Positions 53,107 to 59,640 of a stretch of DNA of 64,000 nt are shown piece by piece. Source of the DNA: Rossellomorea marisflavi (GTDB lineage Bacteria; Bacillota; Bacilli; Bacillales; Bacillaceae_B); contig CP033051.1 of NCBI GenBank assembly GCA_003667865.1, positions 569,501 through 633,500 of the forward strand, given 5' to 3'. The notes beneath the pieces were generated by a model. It did not search any database, had not been told where the DNA came from, and was given only the letters and a program-made list of their open reading frames with translations. Made by a program: the position numbers and the translations under genes. How positions within the stretch are numbered: position 1 is the stretch's first letter; every line of letters begins with the position of its first letter.

Positions 53107-54090
53107 ATGAGGAAGAAGATAGTAAGCATGTTGTTAGGATTGTGTATGATTGTTTCGATTTCAGCTCGTGATGTTGATGCAGCTAGTAGTTTCCGAGATG
53201 TATCAAGTAATTACTGGGCAAGTGATGCGATTGAGTATGTTAATAGTGTAGGGATCGTGAATGGGTTCAATGATGGAACATTCAAGCCAAAGGATAAAAT
53301 TACAAGATTACAAGCAGCACTTATCATAGGGAGAGCAACAAAAGTCAGTACAAATAATGCTCCAAGACCAAAATTTACAGATATCCCTACAACCGGTGAA
53401 GCCTACCGGTATATAGCAGCATTAACTGCTAAAGGAGTTTTTGATAACACAAGTCAATTTAATCCAAACAAAAATCTTTCACGTGCTGAGATGGCCAAAA
53501 TTTTAGTGAAAGCTTTTGACTTAACTGGGTCAAGCTCAAAAACATTTCGTGATGTTAAGAAAGGTCACTGGTCTGAACCATTTATTAATACCCTTGTAGC
53601 AAAAGGAATTACTTATGGTGTTAGTGCTCAATATTTCGGACCAACAGATGGAGTATCTCGTGCACAGTTGGCTGTTTTTATTAAACGAACGCTTGATGGA
53701 GAATTGAGTGAGGAAGCTGCAGCAATTCTAAAGTTAACAAATGCTGAACGATCAAAAGCTGGTATCGCTCCATTAAAGTTAAGTTCAGAAGCCCAGCCAG
53801 TTGCCATGCTAAAAGCAAAGGATATGGCTGTGAATGGGTATTTTGACCATCAGTCCCCTACTTATGGAAGCCCATTTGATATGTTAAAGCAGTTTGGTGT
53901 CTCCTATTCTCGCGCAGGTGAGAATCTATTTGCAGGATCTCCTGATGCAAGTGTAGCGATTTCCTCATGGATGGATAGTCCAGGTCATAAACGAAATATG
54001 ATGGACTCAAGCTTTACTCATATGGGAGTCGGCTATGCTAAAGGCGGTCCTTATGGACATTATTGGGTACAGATGTTTTTAACAAAATAA
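53107..54090 (+). CDS. SLH-anchored CAP/SCP (YkwD-like) exoprotein
   Basis: This 327-residue exported protein has a signal peptide, three SLH repeats (about 30-195) and a C-terminal CAP domain (about 205-327). The CAP signature residues are visible: His in YFDHQSPTYGSP, Glu in RAGENLFAG, and His in SPGHKRNMMDSSFTHMGVGY. Bacillus CAP proteins such as YkwD are exported and linked to sporulation or wall processes, without a proven activity. The frame opens at 53089, but GAGAGGAG fits the ATG at 53107. A hairpin terminator follows directly. Confidence 0.91.
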   Translation: MRKKIVSMLLGLCMIVSISARDVDAASSFRDVSSNYWASDAIEYVNSVGIVNGFNDGTFKPKDKITRLQAALIIGRATKVSTNNAPRPKFTDIPTTGEAYRYIAALTAKGVFDNTSQFNPNKNLSRAEMAKILVKAFDLTGSSSKTFRDVKKGHWSEPFINTLVAKGITYGVSAQYFGPTDGVSRAQLAVFIKRTLDGELSEEAAAILKLTNAERSKAGIAPLKLSSEAQPVAMLKAKDMAVNGYFDHQSPTYGSPFDMLKQFGVSYSRAGENLFAGSPDASVAISSWMDSPGHKRNMMDSSFTHMGVGYAKGGPYGHYWVQMFLTK

Positions 54091-54099
54091 TGATGTTCT

Positions 54100-54125
54100 A
54101 GCTGATCTTTTGGTCAGCTTTTTTT
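54100..54125 (+). terminator. Terminator of SLH-CAP gene
   Basis: AGCTGATC and GGTCAGCT pair (one G-T) around TTT, followed by seven T. Confidence 0.88.
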
Positions 54126-54287
54126 ATATCGGAAAAGGCGATTTACTTGTCGAGCTGGTCTCATTGGACTCATGGACTCGGGTAGCCTTTCTGTGTCCTT
54201 TACGAGCAGGTAGTCATCACATTTTTCATATAAAGATGTTTCTATACTATAACTTCTCTCCCCTAGTTCCTCATACCTCCGTTCCAT
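54114..54287 (-). CDS. Possible 57-aa Spo0E-like small ORF (weak)
   Basis: On the minus strand an open frame codes for MERRYEELGERSYSIETSLY continuing EKCDDYLLV and a basic tail. The spacing of hydrophobic and acidic residues loosely recalls Spo0E-type aspartyl-phosphate phosphatases, with EKCDD in place of SQELD. No ribosome site is visible, and the 3' end runs through the terminator of the neighbouring gene. It may be a remnant or a chance frame. It is listed because it fills most of an otherwise empty 337-bp gap. Confidence 0.3.
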   Translation of the reverse strand: MERRYEELGERSYSIETSLYEKCDDYLLVKDTERLPESMSPMRPARQVNRLFRYKKS

Positions 54288-54427
54288 AATCCATGTTTGG
54301 TTACTAATTTCTAGGTACTAGACAAGATAGGAAAGTCATTCAAAACAGAATGTCATACTTTTTTTAGAATTAGGGTGTCCTTTTCCTCCTCTTTTTCCTA
54401 TATAGAGGGTGAAAGGAGGTGAGGCGC

Positions 54428-54646
54428 ATGGCAACAGCAGACTTAAAAAGCTTGAAACTTCGCTTAATCTACAATGATGGTGTGGATGAAGAAGGAAAAC
54501 CAGTATTCGACTACAAAACATACAGCTACATTAACCTAGCTGCAACTCCAGATCAAATCCTTCAATCATCACAACAACTAGCAACACTCAGCTCAAAACC
54601 ACTATTCAAAGTAGAAAAGAACGAAAGCTTCGACATCAACGAATAG
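54428..54646 (+). CDS. DUF1659 family protein
   Basis: This 72-residue protein matches the DUF1659 pattern: LKLRLIYNDGVDEEGKPVFD, then YKTYSYINLAATPDQILQ. It is found in Bacillaceae typically beside DUF2922 and YvrJ genes, as here. AAAGGAGGTGAGGCGC fixes the ATG at 54428. Its TAG stop codon is part of a family A repeat arm. The role is unknown. Confidence 0.88.
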   Translation: MATADLKSLKLRLIYNDGVDEEGKPVFDYKTYSYINLAATPDQILQSSQQLATLSSKPLFKVEKNESFDINE

Positions 54647-54660
54647 AGGGACGGACCTCG
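54644..54660 (+). repeat. Family A single arm overlapping a stop codon
   Basis: TAGAGGGACGGACCTC begins with the TAG stop of the DUF1659 gene. No inverted partner lies before the next gene. Confidence 0.8.
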
Positions 54661-54693
54661 TATGACCATTCTAACCAATAGGAGGTGAAAATC

Positions 54694-54915
54694 ATGGCAA
54701 AAACACTAGAGCTACAATTCCGTACTGTAATGGGGAAACCTGCAAAAATCTCTGTAGACGCTCCAATTGAACCGATCGATGAAGAGCAAGTGAAACAAGT
54801 AATGGACGGAATCATTACAGCAAATGTCTTCCAAGGAAACAGCGGTGCCCTTGTAACTGCTGAAGGCGCTCGTCTTGTAGAGCGCAATGTAACCGAATTT
54901 GAACTTGAAGCCTAA
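54694..54915 (+). CDS. DUF2922 family protein
   Basis: This 73-residue protein fits DUF2922: KTLELQFRTVMGKPAKISVD, a central IDEEQVKQVMDGIITANVF, and an acidic end. It is the standard partner of DUF1659. GGAGGTGAAAATC fixes the start at 54694. It lies in the middle of a three-gene small cluster and has no known function. Confidence 0.88.
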   Translation: MAKTLELQFRTVMGKPAKISVDAPIEPIDEEQVKQVMDGIITANVFQGNSGALVTAEGARLVERNVTEFELEA

Positions 54916-54946
54916 TGAACGAAGCAAGCTTGATTAAGTACATTTG

Positions 54947-54989
54947 AGGGACGGACCTCTATCCTACGAAAAGATAGAGGTCCGTCCCT
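54947..54989. repeat. Family A palindrome within small-gene cluster
   Basis: AGGGACGGACCTCTATC and GATAGAGGTCCGTCCCT are perfect 17-bp arms with a 9-base loop. The 3' arm sits 2 bp from the YvrJ gene's ribosome site. Confidence 0.9.
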
Positions 54990-55006
54990 TTAAAGGAGGG
55001 TTATCT

Positions 55007-55144
55007 GTGGAAACGGTCATTCCTTTTATCTCAGAGGTTGGATTTCCGATTGTTGTGACACTTTATCTGCTGTATCGCATAGAGACAAGGCTGGATGGGA
55101 TTAATACTTCAATCCAAACGCTGCCTCAGAGGATGAAAGAATAA
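55007..55144 (+). CDS. YvrJ family small membrane protein
   Basis: This 45-residue protein (METVIPFISEVGFPIVVTLY, then LLYRIETRLDGI) has one membrane segment followed by a short amphipathic helix, the YvrJ family pattern. The start is GTG with AAAGGAGGG 7 bases upstream; the longer frame from 54944 would run through the repeat and is rejected. It ends the DUF1659-DUF2922-YvrJ set. The function is unknown. Confidence 0.87.
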   Translation: METVIPFISEVGFPIVVTLYLLYRIETRLDGINTSIQTLPQRMKE

Positions 55145-55150
55145 GTTATA

Positions 55151-55210
55151 AAAACTGCACAGTTGCTTGTAAGTAGGTGAATCTGCATCTTGCAATGGTG
55201 CAGTTTTTTT
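55151..55210 (+). terminator. Terminator of DUF1659/DUF2922/YvrJ cluster
   Basis: AAAACTGCAC and GTGCAGTTTT form arms around a 40-base loop and end in a T-run. Confidence 0.75.
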
Positions 55211-55314
55211 ATTTAGCATACATGGTTTAAATAAAAAAAATCTAGCGCATGAAATTCACTGTTAAAAGAAACCATATAAATAACAAATAGTAAATATCAG
55301 GAAGGAAGACATTT

Positions 55315-56025
55315 ATGTGGAAGTTACTTAAAGGGATTGCCCTCAGTTTATTAGCGGCGATGCTAGTAGTAGGCTGTGGTGGCGGAGATGACAAAGAGAA
55401 AGAAAAGGAAAAAGAGAAAACAGAAGAAAACTCGAAAAAAGAGGAAGAAAAGAAAGAAGGCAGTGACACAGCTGCAAAAGAAGAGGAAAAATCCCCTGAA
55501 GAAAAGAAAGAAAATCCAGAAGGACTTGGGGTTGTAGGGAATTATGGAAAAGTTACCGTCATTAGTGAGGCACCACCGTTTACACTAGAAGGAAATGAAA
55601 ATGTTACATACGTATTATCCGATTTAAAACTCGTTAAAATAGAAGAGTTTTCGGAAGAAGGAAAATCTCAAATTGCTTGGGGTACGGGCACTGAAAATAT
55701 GGATGATCTTCCGTATTCCGTTTATGCTGTGATTGGAAAAGAAACGAAGAAAAACAATACGGATATGTCTATTGAGTTTACCGGGGTTCACACAATGGCT
55801 GCCGACAGCCAACAAATTGATGTAATTACACATGATTTCACCACTGAGGATAACGAGGGCTCGACAATGCTCGGTGGCGTAAAACAGGAATCACAATTCG
55901 CAGTAATCGTGGATAGTCCAGATGTAAAGACATTAAAATTCGTCCTTTCACAAGCCTTTGACTCTGAAACATTTGAAAATACATTGTTAGAGGAACAACA
56001 GATCGAGCGTGAGCTAACATCATAG
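55315..56025 (+). CDS. Putative lipoprotein with Lys/Glu-rich spacer
   Basis: This 236-residue protein has a short lipoprotein signal (MWKLLKGIALSLLAAMLVVG then Cys), a highly charged spacer (about 25-75, mostly Lys and Glu), and a beta-rich domain (about 80-236) with no catalytic motif that I recognise. GGAAGGAAGAC precedes the ATG. The layout suggests a membrane-tethered extracellular binding domain. Its TAG stop codon lies inside the next family A palindrome. Confidence 0.8.
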   Translation: MWKLLKGIALSLLAAMLVVGCGGGDDKEKEKEKEKTEENSKKEEEKKEGSDTAAKEEEKSPEEKKENPEGLGVVGNYGKVTVISEAPPFTLEGNENVTYVLSDLKLVKIEEFSEEGKSQIAWGTGTENMDDLPYSVYAVIGKETKKNNTDMSIEFTGVHTMAADSQQIDVITHDFTTEDNEGSTMLGGVKQESQFAVIVDSPDVKTLKFVLSQAFDSETFENTLLEEQQIERELTS

Positions 56026-56064
56026 AGGGACGGACCTTTGCGTAAGCAAGGTCCGTCCCTCTAT
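56022..56064. repeat. Family A palindrome overlapping the lipoprotein stop codon
   Basis: ATAGAGGGACGGACCTT..GC and GC..AAGGTCCGTCCCTCTAT pair around a GTAA loop, followed by TTTTTAT. It contains the TAG stop of the lipoprotein gene and is probably its terminator. Confidence 0.92.
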
Positions 56065-56132
56065 TTTTATGTCAGGAAATAGTTTACAATGAAATTAGTA
56101 TTTTTTACCTGGAGCTTAGGAGCGTCAATGAT

Positions 56133-57377
56133 ATGAAGATAAGAGCTATATTTGTTATTCTTTATTTGTTGTTTAGTATCTCTTGGTTTTACTTGTGTAA
56201 AGAACTTTATATAAACCATACTTTCCATTTTGTTAAGGATGCCTTTTTGTTTCTAGTTATTGGTTCCCTTATTTTTCACGGGATAAAATGTTATATACAG
56301 CTAAGATCCTCTAAGGAAACAGAGAATCGTTTGACCACCCTAATTAACTCTATGGTAGACTTCGTATCCTTTAAGGATGGTGAAGGTAGATGGATTGAAG
56401 CAAATACGTTTGGACTTAAGCTATTTGAGCTTGAACATATCGAATATAGAGGAAAAAAGGATTCTGAGCTTGCCGAGCATACTTCCTTCTTTAAAGAATC
56501 TCTTCTATATTGTGAAATATCAGATGAAGCAGCCTGGCAAAACGGGACGATTACACGGTGTATCGAGAACATCCCATTACGAGACGGAACGGAAAAAATA
56601 TTTGATAGTATTAAGGTTCCCATATTCCATGATAATGGTGAGAGAAATGGGTTATTAGTCATCGGTCGCGATATTACCGACATGAAAAAGGCTGAGGAAC
56701 AACTGCTTAAAAACGAAAAGCTTTCCATTGTTGGTGAGCTAGCAGCTAGCGTAGGTCACGAAATAAGAAATCCTTTAACAAGCTTAAAAGGATTTGTTCA
56801 GATGCTCCGCCAGGATTCAACGGAACAACAAAAGCACCTGTACTATGATATTATGCTCAATGAATTAGAGCGGATTAATCACATAGTTGGAGAGCTCTTG
56901 TTACTAGCCAAGCCTCAAAAAATTCATTTTCATAAAAAGTCTGTCAACACAATTATTCATGATGTTCTTTCTTTACTAGAAAGCCAAGCCAACATGCATA
57001 GCATTAAGCTGGAATTTGCAGAAAAAGAACAGCTCCAATTAGAGTGTAGTGAAAATCAACTAAAACAGTTGTTTATTAATATCATTAAGAATGCGATAGA
57101 AGCATCACAAGAAAAGGGTAAAATAAAAATTGTCTTGAACCGTATAGATGAGGACCATGCAATCATTCAGGTTGAGGACAATGGCGTAGGAATTAGTAAG
57201 AGCTTTCTGAACCGCCTAGGTGAACCGTTCTACTCCTCCAAGGAAAAAGGTACCGGTCTTGGACTGACAGTGAGTATGAAAATAGTCGATCAGCATAAGG
57301 GAACGATGCGCTTTAAAAGTGAAGAAAATAAAGGTACCATGGTTGAGATCGTTCTTCCTTTAAAACATGAAGAATAA
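56133..57377 (+). CDS. PAS-domain sensor histidine kinase (sporulation-kinase-like)
   Basis: This 414-residue kinase has two N-terminal membrane helices (about 1-55), a PAS domain (about 65-190; SFKDGEGRWIEANTFGLKLF), a HisKA dimerisation domain with the phospho-acceptor His in ASVGHEIRNPLTSLKG, and an HATPase_c domain (N box NIIKNAIEASQE, G1 VEDNGVGIS, G2 EKGTGLGLTVS). No response regulator is adjacent, so it is an orphan. The layout resembles the Bacillus sporulation kinases that feed Spo0F, but the cognate partner is inference. AGGAG lies 10 bases before the ATG. Confidence 0.92.
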   Translation: MKIRAIFVILYLLFSISWFYLCKELYINHTFHFVKDAFLFLVIGSLIFHGIKCYIQLRSSKETENRLTTLINSMVDFVSFKDGEGRWIEANTFGLKLFELEHIEYRGKKDSELAEHTSFFKESLLYCEISDEAAWQNGTITRCIENIPLRDGTEKIFDSIKVPIFHDNGERNGLLVIGRDITDMKKAEEQLLKNEKLSIVGELAASVGHEIRNPLTSLKGFVQMLRQDSTEQQKHLYYDIMLNELERINHIVGELLLLAKPQKIHFHKKSVNTIIHDVLSLLESQANMHSIKLEFAEKEQLQLECSENQLKQLFINIIKNAIEASQEKGKIKIVLNRIDEDHAIIQVEDNGVGISKSFLNRLGEPFYSSKEKGTGLGLTVSMKIVDQHKGTMRFKSEENKGTMVEIVLPLKHEE

Positions 57378-57433
57378 CTAAGTTTATATGGCAGTCCTTG
57401 TTAGAGGGCTGCCATTTATATTGTACAAGTTTG

Positions 57434-57517
57434 CTAGAGTCCTGCTACGACAAATAGTAAGAATCCGACTAATGCTGAAAATGCTGCGAGCAAAACTTTA
57501 CTTCTATTCAGTGACAT
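57434..57517 (-). CDS. 27-aa single-helix membrane peptide
   Basis: The product is MSLNRSKVLLAAFSALVGFL followed by LFVVAGL: a basic start and one membrane helix. TAGGAGGAAGTTC gives a strong ribosome site. No relatives come to mind. It may be a small regulatory membrane peptide or a toxin-like peptide. Confidence 0.55.
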   Translation of the reverse strand: MSLNRSKVLLAAFSALVGFLLFVVAGL

Positions 57518-57614
57518 GAACTTCCTCCTAGAAATGGCTTATATATCATTTCGATTTTTCCTAACCATTCCCCTTTAGCGAGAATTGACTTCTTTTGTCA
57601 CAAAGCTTCATCCG

Positions 57615-57627
57615 AAGGTCCGTCCCT
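57615..57627 (-). repeat. Family A single arm
   Basis: AAGGTCCGTCCCT is present without a partner, in the gap after the small membrane peptide gene. Confidence 0.65.
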
Positions 57628-57744
57628 GTTTAAGTTGTTTCCCGAAGCTTCATAATATATCTCATTCTATGTATGCTTTCTTATAAAACTTGTTTAAATA
57701 AATAAGATGAAGGTCATAGAGAGCTGTTATTTGCGATTGCTCAA

Positions 57745-57774
57745 TTGCATAATCCATGAAACCTTTTGTATAAT
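57745..57774 (+). promoter_or_regulatory. Sigma-A promoter reading toward holin-like toxin (antisense)
   Basis: TTGCAT and TATAAT with an 18-bp spacer. The predicted transcript starts near 57782, reads toward and overlaps the 3' end of the toxin gene on the other strand. Confidence 0.55.
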
Positions 57775-57779
57775 AAGAA

Positions 57780-57906
57780 AGGAATAAAAAAACTGAGCCA
57801 TATAGCTCAGTCAAAAAACTACACGCTGCAGACTGCGGCTGTCCAACTTTAGATCACAATGGAAATAGTCACCCTACTTTGGCGGGAAGGTGGCTATTTC
57901 TTTTTG
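57780..57906 (+). ncRNA. Candidate antisense antitoxin RNA (type I TA)
   Basis: The predicted RNA begins just after the TATAAT promoter and contains a 5' hairpin (AACTGAGC-CATAT-AGCTCAGT). It ends at a strong hairpin (GAAATAGTCACC with GGTGGCTATTTC) followed by TTTTTGTTT. It overlaps the stop codon and 3' region of the toxin gene on the opposite strand, the layout of txpA/RatA in B. subtilis. Transcription is inferred only from sequence. Confidence 0.45.
57862..57905 (+). terminator. Terminator at the toxin/antitoxin overlap
   Basis: GAAATAGTCACC and GGTGGCTATTTC pair (one G-T) and are followed by a T-rich tract on the plus strand. The stem includes the toxin stop codon. Confidence 0.8.
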
Positions 57907-58001
57907 TTTAAATAGACGACTATAGTTACCATCAGTGTAATGACCCCAACCATCATAACAACAAATTGAGTGATTAGACTAAATGCTTCGTAAATCGTCA
58001 A
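57894..58001 (-). CDS. Putative holin-like toxin (35 aa, type I TA)
   Basis: The peptide reads MTIYEAFSLITQFVVMMVGV and then ITLMVTIVVYLNKKK: a short acidic start, one long membrane helix and a lysine tail. This is the pattern of the Bacillus 'putative holin-like toxin' family (BsrG/TxpA-type type I toxins). The start is TTG, with GGGGGTGGGG directly upstream. A plus-strand promoter and terminator suggest an antisense RNA over its 3' end. Confidence 0.75.
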   Translation of the reverse strand: MTIYEAFSLITQFVVMMVGVITLMVTIVVYLNKKK

Positions 58002-58160
58002 TGCCCCACCCCCTTTCAAGAGGGAGTTCAGCCTAGCCAAGCTTCATGTAGTTTCAAATGAAATTATACCAAACATACGTTCGTATTTCTACTCTGTTAG
58101 AAAAATGATTCGAAAGATGCCTAAAAGAATAATGACTTTTGCCTAGTATAGAAGCGTTCA

Positions 58161-58176
58161 TAGGTCCGTCCCTCTA
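58161..58176 (-). repeat. Family A single arm overlapping stop of SMR gene
   Basis: On the minus strand TAGAGGGACGGACCTA begins with the TAG stop codon of the efflux gene. No second arm is nearby. Confidence 0.8.
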
Positions 58177-58506
58177 TGCTTGAGATGAAGTAAGCTTTAG
58201 GCCTATAACACCAATAATGATGAGTAGGACGAAAACCACTTTGGCGATGGAGAAGCTTTCTCCAAAAAAGGTGATCCCAATGATACATACTGCCAAGGTT
58301 CCCAGCCCAGACCAGATGGCATAAGCAATACTTAATTCAATCTTGGTTACAACAAAAGCGAATAGAGCAAAGCATGCACCGTAAAAGACAAAAAGTAAGA
58401 TACTAGGCAATAATTTTGTAAAACCATACGATAGCTTCATACTAATGGTCCCAGCAACCTCAAGTACAATTGTAATAAACAACAAAAACCAAGCGATAAT
58501 GACCAC
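58174..58506 (-). CDS. Small multidrug resistance (SMR) family transporter
   Basis: This 110-residue protein has four membrane helices and the essential Glu of the family in ITIVLEVAGTISMK (residue 16). The third helix carries SIAYAIWSGLGTLAVCIIG, matching QacC/EmrE/YkkCD sequences. SMR proteins export cationic drugs or guanidinium by proton antiport. It is a single subunit gene rather than a paired YkkC/YkkD arrangement, and no guanidine riboswitch is visible upstream. Its TAG stop overlaps a family A arm. Confidence 0.93.
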   Translation of the reverse strand: MVIIAWFLLFITIVLEVAGTISMKLSYGFTKLLPSILLFVFYGACFALFAFVVTKIELSIAYAIWSGLGTLAVCIIGITFFGESFSIAKVVFVLLIIIGVIGLKLTSSQA

Positions 58507-58627
58507 CTTCTTTCAAAAATATAAGAAAAAAGCTGCCTCTCCTTAGAAAGACAACTTTACATCATCGATTTCTCCTAATTTAGTATCCTTTAAAGACAAT
58601 CATTCCGTCAACAGAATTAGCTTATAA

Positions 58628-58675
58628 CAGAGGGACGGACCTTTGCGATGAAATCGCTGAAGGTCCGTCCCTCTG
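58628..58675. repeat. Family A palindrome after SASP gene
   Basis: CAGAGGGACGGACCTT and AAGGTCCGTCCCTCTG flank an inner GCGAT-GAA-ATCGC hairpin. It starts 3 bp past the SASP gene stop and is its likely terminator. Confidence 0.9.
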
Positions 58676-58677
58676 TC

Positions 58678-58875
58678 TTAGAATGGTTTGTTTGGTTCGT
58701 ACGTTGGTTGTTGTTTTTGTGCTTGGTATTGTTGGCTTTTAGAGATAGCATCTTGAACATTTTCATCTAAAGAGAATTCCGTGTCAGTTTTCCCAAATTG
58801 TTCCGAATGATTTTGAGCTGCAATGACTTGTTGTTGTTTCACTTCTGCTGCATTTCGATTACTGTTCTTTGTCAA
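58678..58875 (-). CDS. Probable gamma-type small acid-soluble spore protein
   Basis: This 65-residue Gln/Asn-rich hydrophilic protein includes NAAEVKQQQVIAAQNHSEQF followed by GKTDTEFS, resembling the SspE-type repeat (Gln-rich stretch then TEF). SspE is an amino-acid reserve packed in spores. It has one such unit rather than the two or three of B. subtilis. The start is TTG, with AAAGGAGAG at good spacing. Expression late in the forespore is expected for the family but no promoter was identified. Confidence 0.7.
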   Translation of the reverse strand: MTKNSNRNAAEVKQQQVIAAQNHSEQFGKTDTEFSLDENVQDAISKSQQYQAQKQQPTYEPNKPF

Positions 58876-59134
58876 AGCTCATCTCTCCTTTATTTAAAGT
58901 ACTATGTTAGATTTTCCATGTTGCATTTGTTTATTCAATCAATATGTAGTAAGTACTGCAATGAATTAATGAGAAGTAGATATTATTGAAATATTATCTT
59001 TGTTATCAATACTTCTAAGTTTACAGACAATAATAGTAAGGTTAAAAAACAGCAAACATTTAAGCATTTTCTTAAATTTCGTATGATATAATAGCTTAGA
59101 AAAATCTGTAATATTTATTAAAGGAGGTTAAATT

Positions 59135-59455
59135 ATGTCTACATCAAAAATCCTAAAGTGGGTTTCAGGTGGATTAGAAGCGCTCTTAGGCATTCCCCTT
59201 ATTGGAGCTTCAATTATAATTGGTTTCTTGTGGTTCCCATTAGTAATTATGTTAGCACTTCATATTGTAACCCTTGTGTTCACAAGGAAAGAAGGTGGCT
59301 CAACAGTTGGAAGCATTCTTGGAATTGTGACATCTTGTATAGCATGGATTCCATTTGTAGGAATGATCATGCATATCCTAACAGCTATTTTCCTTATGAT
59401 TGACGCAGCAAAGTCAAATAAAGAAACCGATGATACCATTCGCCCAGTAGTTTAA
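59135..59455 (+). CDS. Small membrane protein, 3-4 helices, unknown function
   Basis: This 106-residue protein has hydrophobic segments at about 12-32, 33-50, 58-80 and 80-95 with a short hydrophilic tail. A glycine-rich GGLEALLGIPLIGASIIIG opens the first hairpin. AAAGGAGG precedes the ATG. I do not recognise a family beyond general similarity to small DUF4870-like membrane proteins. The nested hairpin with a family A arm follows. Confidence 0.7.
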   Translation: MSTSKILKWVSGGLEALLGIPLIGASIIIGFLWFPLVIMLALHIVTLVFTRKEGGSTVGSILGIVTSCIAWIPFVGMIMHILTAIFLMIDAAKSNKETDDTIRPVV

Positions 59456-59498
59456 CTCTTTACACACGGCTTTAGCAATCATATTCTAGTACCTTACA

Positions 59499-59544
59499 CC
59501 CTCAACCATCAAAAGCTGGCTGGGGTGTTTTTGATGGTTGAGGG
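59499..59544 (+). terminator. Terminator with 16-bp arms overlapping a family A element
   Basis: CCCTCAACCATCAAAA and TTTTGATGGTTGAGGG are perfect arms around a 14-base loop. The 3' arm's GAGGG is also the start of the next family A palindrome. Confidence 0.75.
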
Positions 59545-59573
59545 ACGGACCTTCCTTCGAAGGTCCGTCCCTC
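59540..59573. repeat. Family A palindrome
   Basis: GAGGGACGGACCTTC-CTTC-GAAGGTCCGTCCCTC is a perfect 15-bp stem. It shares five bases with the preceding terminator hairpin, so the two structures are mutually exclusive at that point. Confidence 0.92.
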
Positions 59574-59640
59574 TTATGTATATTTTGTTCCAAAAGCTAC
59601 AAAATAAAGAGTACAACTCTGTGTGAGAGGAGTTCTATTT

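Noticed and set aside
54944-55006. N-terminal extension of the YvrJ gene
   Set aside because: The extra codons are the family A palindrome; the GTG at 55007 has the ribosome site.
58507-58627. Guanidine (ykkC) riboswitch upstream of the SMR gene
   Set aside because: None of the conserved ACGR-type motifs is visible in the leader.
7366-59573. CRISPR array explanation for the GGGACGGACCT repeats
   Set aside because: Copies are single palindromes scattered over 52 kb at gene ends, without regular spacers or cas genes.
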